A stretch of 64,000 bases of DNA. Origin: Trichinella spiralis. Taxonomy: Eukaryota; Nematoda; Enoplea; Trichinellida; Trichinellidae. The notes beneath the pieces are model-generated. The model was not told the DNA's origin. It searched no databases and was given only the letters and a program-made list of their open reading frames with translations. A program made the translations under genes and the position numbers. The stretch covers positions 10,269,062-10,333,061 of the forward strand of contig CM012955.1 of NCBI GenBank assembly GCA_000181795.3, read 5' to 3'. Below, in pieces: positions 23,097-35,931 of this stretch. How positions within the stretch are numbered: the first letter of the stretch is position 1; every line of letters starts with the position of its first letter.

Positions 23097-25276
23097 CTTT
23101 GCAGACCGACGGTCTTGGGCGCCGACCGGAAATGCTTCGGCTTGAACCACACCCCAATTTCGATCACCGATCCACTTGAAAACTTGATGAAGACGAAGAG
23201 CAGAGACAACGAACGATACCGTCCGTCGGGAAAGAATAAAAAAACAAATGATAATTGAAAAAATTTCCCCAACAACAACAACAGATGCAAAAAGGCAAAT
23301 TTTACGACATTCTTTTTTGTACCTTATTTTCCAAAGGTTACTGTATGTTTTGATCGAAAATTATCACCGAAAAGTGGAACGATTTCACTTCTTCATTTTT
23401 TAAAAGAAAATCACGTACAAAATCAAATATATATACAAAATAAAAACATTCGTAACTTATTGTTTGCGAAAAAAATTTCTCAACGTACACTTTGGCAATA
23501 TGACGGGAAAATTGATCAAACAAAACGCAAATAAAAATAAAAATAAATAAAATACTTCAATGTTTTAAACGAATATTTGACAAAAAACAAACAATTTAAT
23601 TAAAAGATGAAAAGGACAGAAAAAAAATGCTGCGAAGATTGATTTGATTGATTGTTGTTTCAACGGGCAATTTTTGAAGTTATTTACAATCGAACTGCCA
23701 ACTGTGAAAGATGTTCATTGAATGAACAAAAACACAGCAATTCATACAACTTACACTACCAATGTGGTGGTGGTTAATGTTGCCGTAGTTCTTCGTATAC
23801 TGTACATGCAGTGGAACAAGGTTTGGGGGAGGAGGGGAAGGAAAGGCTGCGTAGAGAGTTGTTCAAATTATACGATATTTTTAGATGATCACATGTCAAA
23901 ATAAAACGAAAAAATGTAGCAGTTTAGAAGTGAAATTGAGCTAGCTTTCAAAAGCTTAAAGAGCTTTCATTATTTATTGCCAAATGATAACAACAATGGC
24001 AGCTGGTGTTACGCAAATGAATATCTTCTTTTTGAAAAATTTATGTTTATAAATTGTGATTCTTGTTCATTTTATTCATGTAGCCTTCGCGCAAATGGAT
24101 ATACATATATATATATATAATGTTGCAGATGTTTAATCTTCAGGCAAATGCTTTTTTTTATTTCATGTTTAAGCTATTGCGAAAGACGCATTCTTGTATG
24201 CATATGATCAACAGATGCATGAAAAAGCTGTCTTTTTAAAAACACACAATGCATCTTTTCACAATGCAATAATTTTTGCAAAAGCGATGAATAAGTTGCA
24301 CAAATGATTTCAACTTGCAGCTGCTGTGGCAAAATGCAAAAGTTGCGGACAACGTTATAATAATAGTAATAATATAAAACTGCGCGTATATTATGATAAG
24401 CAAGAAAGAAGCAGTACGCGTTGAAAGGTTTTCAACAACTTTTAGCAAGTGAAGCTTTTGATTGAGAAAAAACAACAAAGCAGTTGAAAGCAATGCATTT
24501 GCATTTAAAACAAAACAAAACAAAAAATAGCTTTAATTATATAATGTGTGGGGATGTTTGAAATTGATTTTCTTTCATTGAAGCTTTTTTAAATATGTGT
24601 TAATATGATTTTGGAAATTTTGAAAGATCAAAAAACGAAAGCATTTGTTTCATCCAGCAGCATATATGCAGTTGAAAATTGTTGGCGAGCTGCGAGCTTT
24701 CTTTCACGTTTTATAGCCACTTTCAATGCACAGCATTATCATGAAACTGAGACAATTGGAATGATGTGAATATAATTTTCGAAATTGAAAAACTTTTAAA
24801 GAAAATAGCAGCAAATCAATAAAACAAACACCACAATGATGATGATGATGATGGACCTAATTTAAGATGCAGTTGAAATTGTTGGAATTTTGCCAAATCG
24901 AACTCTTTTTCTCTTATTATTATTATTAAACGCTTGTCACTGCTTTATTAGTAATTATTGATAATTATATATTCAAATTAATCATCATACAGTTATTATA
25001 CTAATATGAGAAAAAATTGGAAAATAATTCTTGTTCAAAAAAAACTCACAAAATAATAAATTAATTGACCATCCTCAACTAATCAAACAACATTATAACA
25101 TATACAGCGCACAGTGATTTTTTTTTCATTTATCACATCTTGTATAAATTTCATCCGATGATATGTTGTTGAAAAAGAGAATAAGTTGTCAATTTATTTA
25201 TTATTAGAAACAAAATCTAAAACGCATTCTTTGAAATAGAAATGCAAATGACGACATCACACGAAATGCTAAAGCT

Positions 25277-25290
25277 GGCCGGCCGGCCGG
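25277..25290. repeat. GGCCGGCCGGCCGG palindromic tract
   Basis: Fourteen consecutive G/C bases in alternating GGCC blocks, self-complementary, in otherwise AT-rich non-coding DNA. Confidence 0.9.
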
Positions 25291-26828
25291 TTGATGTGAT
25301 ATGAAATCATCAATCTATGAAATTAAATGTCACCATTGTTGTGTTGAATAAATTATTTTCATTTTTAATTTCATCTCGTTGTTGTTCATCATCGCTTATT
25401 CGTTTTTTTTGGGGGAGGGGGAAAGATTCAATCGAAGATGAAGAAGAAGACCTAACAGCTTTTTTATGCTCTTGACTCTCTTCTTGTTTTTTTTTCAACT
25501 TCCCGTCCGCGTTGTACATCAGCATTAAATTAATACCATATATCTGATTAAAAATCACATTTCGCAAAAATCAACTCTGCCATTAATCAAAAATTCTCTT
25601 TTTCATCACAAACGACTACTTCTTCTAATTTCCAATTCTATTTGTTAATTTACCCCAAACATAATCATTACACTTTCTTCACATACGTTATATGCAGTTT
25701 TGAAAAATTTGAAAAAAATTATCATTTTCATACACTGATCATAATTATTCCAAAAAATTAAAAACAGCAGCTATTTTTATTTGCTATTTAAAATTATATG
25801 TATATAATTGTAAATTTAGATGAGGTTGAGAAATTTGTCCAAACACAAAGCAATGGATTCCAACAAGCAATTCTGTTTGTTGTTTGAACTGTCTGTTCAC
25901 CATCACAAGTTGAAGCAGTGAAACAAACTTTACCGTAAATAATATGATGATTCATTCAATATTGAAGATCAGATTAGCAGAGAAGAAATGATTTTTCATT
26001 TTTTTTCAATATCAAACTGTTTGCCCAATTGCAATAATGAAAATGGAAGAAGTGTCATTTAAATTTTGAAAAATTGTCATAGTGGAGAATAGATATCTCT
26101 CGCTCTCGCTCTGTTCGTGTCAATTGTGCGTTGTATAGGAGGCGGCGATTGACGTTCTCATATTGTATATTCCCTTGTGAGAAAAATTTCCGAACGCATC
26201 GGAGGTGAAATTACATTTCAGTTCAGCGAACAGAAGAAGAAGAGGAAGAAGAAAAAAGGGGGGGGGGAGGCAGGGAGAGAGGGATATAGACAGAGAGACA
26301 GATATGCATTTCTCGAACATGCTCTTCTCTGTTGTGTAATTATCATTACTTTGCAATTGTTGAAATGTCAACTTGTACTGATATAAATAATGTATAATGA
26401 TGATGTGGCAAGTTGGGTTATGCAATAGACAAAACTATTGAATATTTGAAACTTTTCTTTGAAATTTTTCTTTTAACAATTGTACCCACGTTGAATAATC
26501 ACAAATAGTGATCAATTTTACAATGTTGAAATGATTGGAAAATTTTAAATTCAAATTACATTCAACTAAGCAACTTACGGAAGAAACTTTGTCAATGGGA
26601 TGGGAAACAGTTTTTTCGGCATACAATTAGTATCAAATTCAAGTCGGCTTGGGAAAATGCTAGTAAGTTGACGGAAAATTGTTGTTGAAGAATTGTGTGT
26701 GTGTGCGTGCGTGCGTGTCCGTCAGTCAGTCTGCCTCTGTTTCTCACCGTCACAATCTGCATGGTGTCTCAATTTCAAAAGGGGCGCGTCCCGGTCGGTC
26801 ATGCTGTCCAATGGACCAATAGGAATTG

Positions 26829-26842
26829 CCACCAGATGGCGG
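26829..26842 (+). promoter_or_regulatory. CTCF-like insulator motif
   Basis: CCACCAGATGGCGG fits the CTCF core consensus CCA(C/G)(C/T)AG(A/G)(G/T)GGC(A/G)(G/C) at every position. It lies in a GC-richer patch with a CCAAT box (26815-26819) inside the 12 kb gene-poor interval between the zinc-finger and RASL10 genes. Binding is inferred. Confidence 0.45.
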
Positions 26843-28240
26843 GCCAGTAGAATAAAGCTGGGAGTAACAGTTCGAACGAGATGGGAGGCAGTTTTTGCCG
26901 CGCTTGTTGAGCTGAATGAAAAGTCCGCAGCACAGTTTGACTAGCAACCGGCACAAGCTGGAAAGCTTTAAACGGAAGCGGACACAAAGTTACACGTCTG
27001 GAGGTCGATCAATAAAGCAAAGTCAGAAGAAGAAGGAGGAGGAGGAGCGTTTTCTAATTTTCACAGCCCAAGTATGCAAGGAAGAAAATCGAGAAAATCA
27101 AGAAGCAACGGTGCAATTCTTCAACGTCGGACATATACCGTGATCAATTCCACAGAAGCCAATGTAAAGTTCTTTTTTTCCCCATTTAATACATCATGGC
27201 TTTTATCCTCTGATATAACAGTAAATGAAGAAGACTATTACTATTTTTTTGCATTGGATGAGAAAAATTACTACTGACAATGAATCATCAACGCCACGTT
27301 CAAATTACCATCCGTAATCAGAGTTAACAATTATCAAAGCAATTATCGTAAAAGTTACAATCTGTTTATGACAACCATTCACAATTTATACATTACAACT
27401 ATTTAAGATCAATTTCAAAAATTAGCAGCTTCTCAATTTGTGCAAATATGCCGTGTGATCTTAAAATTATACATCTATTTATGAATGCTAGAAGGAGTGA
27501 TTTGTTTCTGTTGCTGTTGTTGCTTTCTGCTTTCGTCATTGGAATAATTCATTTCCTCGAATTGCTTTGGTTGAAAATCTATAGAAGCAAATTGGTCGAA
27601 CACAAATCTGCAAACATCCGCTGAAGCGTAATCCTCAAATAAAAAGTGAAAACAAAGAGAAGGAAAAAACCACCCCGTGCTGTGTACTAGTGGAAAAGGG
27701 CAAACAAAGCAGAGATTATATATATACATATATATATATATATGAGCTTTACCTTTTCAGTTGGTTGGTCGTTTGAAAAGAAGGCCACTTTGGATTTGGA
27801 GAGGGAGAGGGGGAGGAAAAGAGAAGATGAGAGATATTCAGTGATTTCTTGAATTTGTTGTGCAGAAGGTTTTCTCCAACCAATGCAGGCAGCTAGCAAA
27901 AGCCAGCTAACTGCTCAAAGCGTGGTGGTTAGGCAATTTCTTTGCCCATGACAGCGAAGAGATCGGCTGTTTCCCTCATCGGTACTCTTCGGCGGACAAT
28001 GTCGAACAGCCGCTCTCCTCTGCATTGATTTTTCTCTCATACGGAGCTATCACCGCACGCCAGGCCGTTCAAACAGAAGCTGCATTGATCTCATACTGCT
28101 TCTTCCAGCTATACCCGCCCTACTTGTTGATCACTTTCCGCTTAAAAATTGAAACTCACTGACCCGTCGGGTCCGAGAATATTTTCTTCTTCCAATTCTA
28201 CTCATAGCTGCTGTTGTGGCAGCAATGCTAATTCCACTAC

Positions 28241-28260
28241 ATCCATCCATCCATCCATCC
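28241..28260. repeat. (ATCC)5 microsatellite
   Basis: Five perfect tetranucleotide units in non-coding DNA. Confidence 0.9.
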
Positions 28261-29944
28261 AGTCATGATGCGCATTGTTTCGAAACATACTGAAAACACG
28301 GAATACAATTATGAAAATTCGATATGCCGTGGGTTTTCCCACCACCACTAATATGATCATTATTGTTTTTTGAAATAAAATGCACTTTTCAAAATTGACA
28401 ATTCTCAAGCGAAAACGAAAACCGTCCCTCAACGTACGGTATCTCTGGAGAAAGCCCTGCCGACCTCAGAACTCGTGGGTGCAACAATCCCGACGTTGAC
28501 CAAATGAATGCCAGTAAGTTGGGGCAAGGTTTGATTAAAATTTTCAAACTACTAAAACCGACCTGAGATTGGAATTAATCAATCAAAAATGACGTCCAAG
28601 AAAAGTCAATTTTATTCCAACTGATCAATTCAAGAGGGCGGCCAGCAGTAGTATTAGCACCGCCGACTGAAGATGCAGCTTTGGAAAAATAACGGAAGAA
28701 ATCAACCTTCCTCAAAAGCAACAACAACAACAAAGCTAACACGGCTTCTGCCATCACGCAAAGCATGACAACGCTCTGCGTTTATTGATGCAGTATAAAT
28801 TTTAAAAATAAAACTTTCACTCCACTCTCTTTTTCTTTTCATTTTTAATAAATCACATCATCATCATCTCCATCTATTATTATTTGCACTAACTAACGCA
28901 AGTATTTGTTGCTTTATTATCCAAAAATGCATTTAATTTCAAAATTTTGTTAACCTTATAAAATATACTCTCATAATCCACTCATTTTTTGGACAATTAA
29001 ATGTTAAAGAAAAAAAAATATTTTTTTTCAATACAACATATCACAATCAATTGCTTGTTCAATACATTCCCTAAAAAAATATATACTTTCGCTCCTGTAG
29101 ACTGCATGGTGAAAATTTATGCTTTAAAATGAATTTATCAAATTTTTAAATTCTCCACTTTTATAAATTTCTAATCAAACGAACATTTACAATGTATTGA
29201 GAAAATTGAACAACTGCTCCATTTCTTATCATGATCTGATTGATCATCGTATTTGATTTTAAAGCTGCTTGCTGGACACTTTTTGTAAATCGAAGACTTC
29301 TACTAGTATTACTCAAATGAATGTATGCAATGAAGAAAACTTTTCATGCCTAGAGACAAGCTTCATTTTTAAAATGGACTAACAATCAAACTTGCACTCT
29401 TGGTTCATAATGTAATTTCAAACGCTTCACTGCATTGGAAAAGTTTGGTTAATTTTGAAAATTTTACATAAAAATTTAAATAACACAAATATGAACAACG
29501 TCAGGTCAAAATTGTTAGCTGTTGATGCAAAAACAAAATACGAATTTTGATATTTTAAATAAAATTTGATATTATCAGTACCATTGCATAAGTTGCAGAA
29601 AAATAATTTGCATACTGACACTGCCATAACTATTTGTAAAACAAGATGCTTATTACTGCTGAAAAAATGCTCTTGAAATTATTAAACGACTACTGTGGCT
29701 TTTTATTTGCATTTTGTTAAATTTTTACAATAAAAATGTTCTAGCTTTTCTTCTTTTCTGTCATCTAATTTACAATAACATCCATGCGCACGTCTATATT
29801 CACTTTTCCATAAATAGAAACACAACTACTTGAAATGTAGTAACTTTCATTGGAAATGATTGTGTTAAAATTTAAATTCATCGAAGCTTGCAAAATTAGT
29901 ACCTTTGGCGATCTGCTGTGCACAGTTAATTGCCACTATTTATT

Positions 29945-29953
29945 GATATATAT

Positions 29954-29984
<31 letters not shown>
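29945..29984. repeat. (AT)n microsatellite
   Basis: About twenty AT units with one interruption. Confidence 0.9.
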
Positions 29985-31879
29985 GCATCGGTTAATTTCT
30001 GATATACACCAAAATTGTTCTTGTACTTTTTCATTTTCTGACTACTGTGTATACTTGTGTAAAAATTTCTATTTCTACGATATTGATTCCACCAAACGAG
30101 TAGCAATAACATTTGTTATTAATTTGAAAATTATAATTACTAATTTTTGAAATTACAGTTCATTTGTGAGTGAGTAATAAGCTGCTGCTTTTCGCATGCA
30201 AAAATTACACGTGCAATGGGCAATTTATTGGAAATAAATTGAAAAGAAAGATATAATATAAATATTTCATTATTTATTCCAAGTAATACGTCCATTTTCA
30301 TTAGATAAGAAATTATGCAATACTGTAGAACGTAAAAATAAATAAATGTATCATCAAATAATGATATGTTTCACATACATGCAATTATTTTGCTTAAACT
30401 TATTTTCTATTTTCATACTACACCTATGTATAAATTATAAGTAATTTCACATCGAATTCAATAAATATTTATTCCATGCATTGATGCATTGAAAAAAAAA
30501 GTTTGCAAAATAAAGAATCGAGAGAAATAGTGGATATTTTTATCATGATTAATGGCTAATATTATTTTCTGATCACCTATGACAAATCTGCATCACAGTG
30601 TTGTGCAGAATAAAGGATAATGATATTATGAACGGTTGCTTAAGTTTTTTAAATCAGTTTTTAATGACGAGACTTTTTTGGATACTTTAAATTCAACTTG
30701 AAAAGGTTTCAATTGAATATTTTTAAAGTTAAGATTTCATATTAAATTCCATATGGTTTCTGATGAAGATTAATTTGCACCAAAATTACCATAATCAACA
30801 TAACTCACATTTTCATAAATGCTCTTTTCCAAGTGATCAGAAAAAATAAGCTTATCGATTGATTTTACTAATTTTATGCATAAATCTCAGGAGGTAAATA
30901 TACATTGCTTTTTTCTTCAAATATTATTAAACTCATTATTGATTACTTAATTATTTGATATCAAAAGAAAAGCAAATTTTGTGCCTTCAATGATTTTGTT
31001 TTATAAATAAATATTTACAAGTGAAAAAAATTGAAAACGATGTTACAATTTAATTTTTACATTCAAATACATTTGATTCACATTAAAATAAATCCTGTGG
31101 AAATTTGCTTAAATATTTCATGTTTTGAAAAATTATGAATATTTCATTGAAAAAATATTTCTGAACCAATAAAAACATCAATTTGATTGAATAATATTCA
31201 TTTTAATAAACACTTGAAATAAATTAACTTTGCAGTTGACGTAAACTGCGGAAAAACTGCTTTGGAATGAGAAGATTTGCAAAACACGTACAAAGCATAT
31301 TATTAATGTGTGCCGCATATTAATATAAGCAGAGAGAAGAAGAAGAAGCTCATCATGAAATTAAATTCCGTTTATGGAATCTATAAGTCTGAGTATGGAA
31401 AAGTAAAAAACAGAAAATGCCTTCATTTTTGGGATTATGCTTCAGAATTTTGGCTGACGTCAAATCGTTTTAAGAAAAAAAATTTTTTTTTTCATTTGTT
31501 ATTACTGTTGTTATTACTACAAACGTGTTTGGCAACCACTTGGACAACTTGTAATAAAAAGGACAAATTTACAATGGAAATATATAATTAAAATAGAAAA
31601 TGTTTCAAAAATATGAAGAAGAGTTTTTTTTTGATCAAAGCGAATAAATTACAAATTAAGCACAGGGCAAGTGAAGAAAATTCATATTTCAAGCATATCA
31701 GTTTGGAAAAAAGGTAAACATGCAATGGCAATAAAATTTGCATAATGATAGGAAATCAAACAATTCTTACTTGAAGGTGAAATTCGTTGCTGAGGCCCAG
31801 TGATGAAACAATGTCGACGACGATTACGAGTATTACTGTAAATCTGAAGAAAAACTCATCGAAGTGATGAACTGAACGG

Positions 31880-32048
31880 AAAAACCGGTTTTGGTTATTT
31901 GCATTTATTCCAGTCAAAAATTGTCATCGTCGATTTTTAGTCTGAAAAGTTCAGTGCCGTGTGCGTCGCATTTTTAGTCGAAGGCCGGTAAAAATTTCGG
32001 TCCAATTTTCACCAACGCAGTTTCCACTAGTGTCGAGTTGTCTGTACG
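31880..32048 (+). other. Probable non-coding first exon of the RASL10 gene
   Basis: A GC-richer block in AT-rich DNA ends at a strong donor, GTACG|GTAAGTTG. It has no long open frame. The next fitting acceptor is ATTTCAG at 35141-35147, one base before the RASL10 start codon. The left boundary is a guess, and joining the two is inference. Confidence 0.45.
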
Positions 32049-35000
32049 GTAAGTTGTTTTATTATTTTTTTCAAATCTTCACACGTTGAGATTATTAATT
32101 TTCACGAATTCAAATTTGCATATTAATTTTTTTGCTTTTTCAAAATATTGAATAATCTGTGATTAATTTAACTTTTGTCTATTGTCCAATCCATGTCTGT
32201 TGCTTGATCACAATTCTACGATTGTTTGTATATGACAAATTTTCAATCATGCTACACTTGTTCAGTGTGACAGTTGGAGCTTTTTTGTCTTTTTAATGAA
32301 TACTCTGTTAATTAATCGAAGAAACATTACAGTTTAAGTTTTTGAACCTCGATATTTAAATTTCAAACAAAAATTACGATCGTAATATTTCACGAACAGT
32401 GTAGCATGATTATATTTCATCTACCGTAATTTTTCAATCGGCGTGTCATTATATTTGTTTGATCCGATGATGAATTTGAATTGTCAATGGCAATACAAAT
32501 CAGGTTTTGAATAATTCAAATTTGTGGCAAAATGTCAAATTTCTCTATTACTAAACAGTGCTATTTGCAATTGTACAAGTTTTATTGTTTTGAATTTTAT
32601 TACTGATCAAATTATACAAATATGAATACAAGTTACAGCATTTTGGCAAATTTCTATCTACTTTATTAATACATTTTGATAAACAATAGAGGGTATTTTA
32701 ATTTAAAAAAATATTATCTATTGTTAGAAATCAATTTTGTTCATATCTTCACTTCATAAAATTATTCTTGCATAATATTCTGTTATTTACAACAAATATG
32801 TTGCCTAAAATTTTGTCTACTGAAATTCGTTTACGGAAAATTCACTGAAAATTTATCAACTATCTGCGCAATTATGCAAATTTTATAAATGTGCAAACAA
32901 CCGGCGAAGTTTGAGCTGAAAAATCAATAATCATTCGTGCATTTCTAATTGCGTGTTGTCTGTTTATTGCACAAGCTCATCATTTATAGATAAAGGTATA
33001 CATTCATATTTATGCTAATTTACCGTAAACTGAGGTGATAATATTGATCAAATAAAAATGTCCAGACGTATTCTTTTATTATTTCGCATTAAATTTTTTT
33101 TGGTTGTGGTTCTCTATTTACGCATCAATCATTTTTAACAATAACTGACAATTTTATTTTGAAAGGCAAATTTTTTAGCAAAAGTCAAAAGTGGGGATTA
33201 ACAAGAAAATGATAAGGAAATATGTTTGATAGATTCATTTTATTTAATAATGCAAATGCTGCAACTGAAATTTAAATATCAAATGGAAGAAAAATAAAAT
33301 TATACCATGCTAAAGTTTAGATTTATTGAATATTTGGTATATTAAATTTATTTATTAATTTAATGGTTTATTCAAGTAATAATGGCAATTTGAAAACTGA
33401 AAATAATTGTTTTGATAATCATACATTGTGCGAATGATTTTTCAATAAGTTTATACGAATTTATTTTTTATTGAAATTTTTCATTTTAAATTTCATATTT
33501 TAAAACTGAACCATAACCACGTCAGCAAAGCGCCATTGTTAACTACGATATTTTTTATACCAAACAATATGTTCATCCAGAAGTAGAATTTCATGGGCAG
33601 TGGAAAATGATAGATAATTTGAAAAGTGCAACTTTTCACAAATTATGGCTAAAATTGCCATTAAATTAGTGTTGTTCTCTATAATTAATTAAAGAAAACC
33701 ATTTCAAAGTGTCATTTTTTTAATTTTCTTTCATTACTCAACATTTATTATTAAATAATACAATTTGCTAAAATAATAAACTCTAAACTTTTTAGAATGT
33801 TAAGCTAGCAGTAAGAAAGTTAAATAACTAAAAATGTTATAAATGTGAGCGACAGGATTAATTTTTCAATTATTAAAAGAATACTAATATTTGGTATGCA
33901 TTTTAACATAAGAGATAAAGTTGCAAATTAAATTTTGTTGCTAATTTTTTATTATGTAAAAATGATACTTATTATAAAGTTCGTTACTTTGTTAATTATA
34001 CAAGAAATTTAATACATTGTATTTATCGTTTTAAAATACTTTGCTTAAAATATCATTACTGGAATATATTTAGCACGCCTTATTAAAATGTGCAACCATA
34101 CAACATACAATTCAAATTATCAATCATTATTAATCATTTTTTACAAGTGAAAAATTTTTATAAAAAATATAATATATGAATGCAAGTAACATTATATTTA
34201 ATTTTAATTGTTAACTTTTCAACTGAAAGTACTACTACTTACTAATTATCATTTATCTTATACTGATATCAGAAATGAGGAAAATAAATCCAGGGAGTCA
34301 TTATTGGTTGCGCAACCAGCTTGCAGTAAAATTTGTTTTATCCATTTGAAAAAATCAGTTTTTTAATTAGTCTAATTAGTTATTATTCATCAGAATCATG
34401 GAACAGATAAATTTGCAAAAGAAATGAAAAGAATATATTTCTGTTCTTCAACAATAATACGATGTTGAATTCAACTATTCGACTCTTAACTATTAGAAAT
34501 ATTTTCCAATTTTCGCATATGCAAAAACATGTTTACGCTTTAATTAAAATGAAAATAGGAATTGCATTTTAAATTTGGATAAATGCAAATGCGATGACTT
34601 AAGTGAAATCTTCAAAATTGCAATAATATGCAAGCATGGTATAGTTTCGTATCAATATTGAGTGACAAATTCCATCGTAGGTGAATATTTCTTAATTTAG
34701 ATCAAGCAGTTCTATTTCCTATTGTCATAATGCTTTTTGTTTCGACAAGACAAAACATTCTAATCCGCTGTATTGTTGTGACGTACATTTAAAGAAATGT
34801 TCAGACATTAATAAGATAATATTATTTTTTTTATGTTTTCACGAATAGCTATGGCAATGAGTGAAAAATGTAAATAGAATTCCCATATGGGAAATGCTTA
34901 AATGAAAATATTTTTCATATTAAATATAAAAGCGTGTTGTTTTCATATTCATGTATATAGTTTCCATTTGTTGCTTGAAAGAAGCATAGCAGGGGGTATC

Positions 35001-35147
35001 ATTTCCTATGAGTTGCATTAGCACAGTGGTGAGCAATTAAAATACGTTGGCGTAACTTGTCGACCAATAGAAATGAAGTCTGCTTCACAAACAGCTCCAT
35101 CTGTTGACCGGAACCAACCTAGTTCTAAGCAGATATATAAATTTCAG
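32049..35147 (+). other. Probable 5' UTR intron of the RASL10 gene
   Basis: Uniform AT-rich DNA between the GTAAGT donor at 32049 and the TTTCAG acceptor ending at 35147. No coding frame, RNA gene or repeat of note was found. Confidence 0.45.
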
Positions 35148-35148
35148 T

Positions 35149-35931
35149 ATGGAATTAGAATTGGATGGTAAGGTAGGCTCAGTGATGCCCTACGTGAAAT
35201 TGGTAGTATTGGGAAGTCCAGGCTGTGGTAAAACATCCCTAGTGCATCAGTTTTTGTTCAACCATTGTCCAGAAAAACACGAACCCACAAGACGGCCTTG
35301 CGCATATTACCCTGGAATATTTGCGGATAATCAATTGTACGAACTGCGCATTGTCGATACGTGTCCAATTTCTGTATTTCCAAAGTCGAGTTTAGAAGAT
35401 TGGGCACGTTCGGGCAGTAGTGCAGGCGGCCCTGGTGTTCGTGGTGCCCACGCTTATATTGTTGTTTTCGATGTCACATCTAGAGAATCGTTACGATGGG
35501 CGAAAAGTCTTCGTGATCAAATTCAAACCGAAGCTGCCGATTCAGTTGTTCTGATTGTTGGGAATAAAATTGACGAACTGCACAAAATGGGCGGCAACAT
35601 ATCGTCAAATACACGGCCGAATGGTCTATTACAAGCCAACGGTCCCGGCGACACTGCGGTCGATCAATTTCGTAAGGAAATTTCCAGCTATGTGAAAAAG
35701 CAATGGAAATGTTCTTTCGTCGAATGTTCAGCCAAATGGAACTGGAATGTTACGAGTGTTTTTCACGAGTTGGTCATTTTAGTCAAGCGTAACGCTGAAC
35801 TGCAGGGTGCACCGTGTAGAACTGGCGGTCCAAGTGGTGGTGCAAATCAAACTGGCCATTCCCTAAGAAAGAAGCGGGCCCGTTTTTTGTTCCGTCGACG
35901 TGCTACCAATTCTGAAGCTAGATCTTCTTGA
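35149..35931 (+). CDS. rasl10: RASL10-type Ras-like small GTPase
   Basis: A single coding exon gives 260 residues. The P-loop GSPGCGKTS is at 22-30, the DTCPISVFP switch-II region at 70-78 replaces the DTAGQE of Ras, NKID is at 139-142 and ECSAK at 192-196. HAYIVVFDV and KKQWKCSFVECSAKWNW match the human RASL10A/B pattern (HAYILVYD, RKTWKCGYVECSAKYNW), including the odd switch II. RASL10 proteins are poorly understood GTPases. The G-domain carries a roughly 35-residue insertion after NKID. The tail is polybasic (LRKKRARFLFRRR) with no cysteine in the last 37 residues, so there is no CAAX prenylation site. The start at 35149 was chosen because a TTTCAG acceptor ends one base before it; the frame stays open further upstream without support. 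The family call is strong, but A versus B cannot be resolved. Confidence 0.9.
   Translation: MELELDGKVGSVMPYVKLVVLGSPGCGKTSLVHQFLFNHCPEKHEPTRRPCAYYPGIFADNQLYELRIVDTCPISVFPKSSLEDWARSGSSAGGPGVRGAHAYIVVFDVTSRESLRWAKSLRDQIQTEAADSVVLIVGNKIDELHKMGGNISSNTRPNGLLQANGPGDTAVDQFRKEISSYVKKQWKCSFVECSAKWNWNVTSVFHELVILVKRNAELQGAPCRTGGPSGGANQTGHSLRKKRARFLFRRRATNSEARSS

Larger units (their letters stand above)
22736..26680. other. Upstream region of the zinc-finger gene
   Basis: The first 500 bases are GC-richer, contain a 21-base near-palindrome at 23076-23096 and are a probable promoter or 5' UTR. The rest is AT-rich gene-poor DNA with a GATGAT run near 24838-24853 and a GGCCGG palindrome at 25277-25290. 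Confidence 0.5.
26843..31880. other. Gene-poor interval
   Basis: Mostly AT-rich DNA with a GC-richer island at 27900-28180, an ATCC run at 28241-28260 and an AT run at 29945-29984. No gene was found on either strand. Given the flanking developmental-type genes it may hold enhancers, but that is inference. Confidence 0.5.

Noticed and set aside
23500-35100. Search for transposon or retrovirus-like remnants in the large gene-poor interval
   Set aside because: I saw no terminal repeats, transposase or polymerase motifs, only simple repeats and AT-rich DNA.
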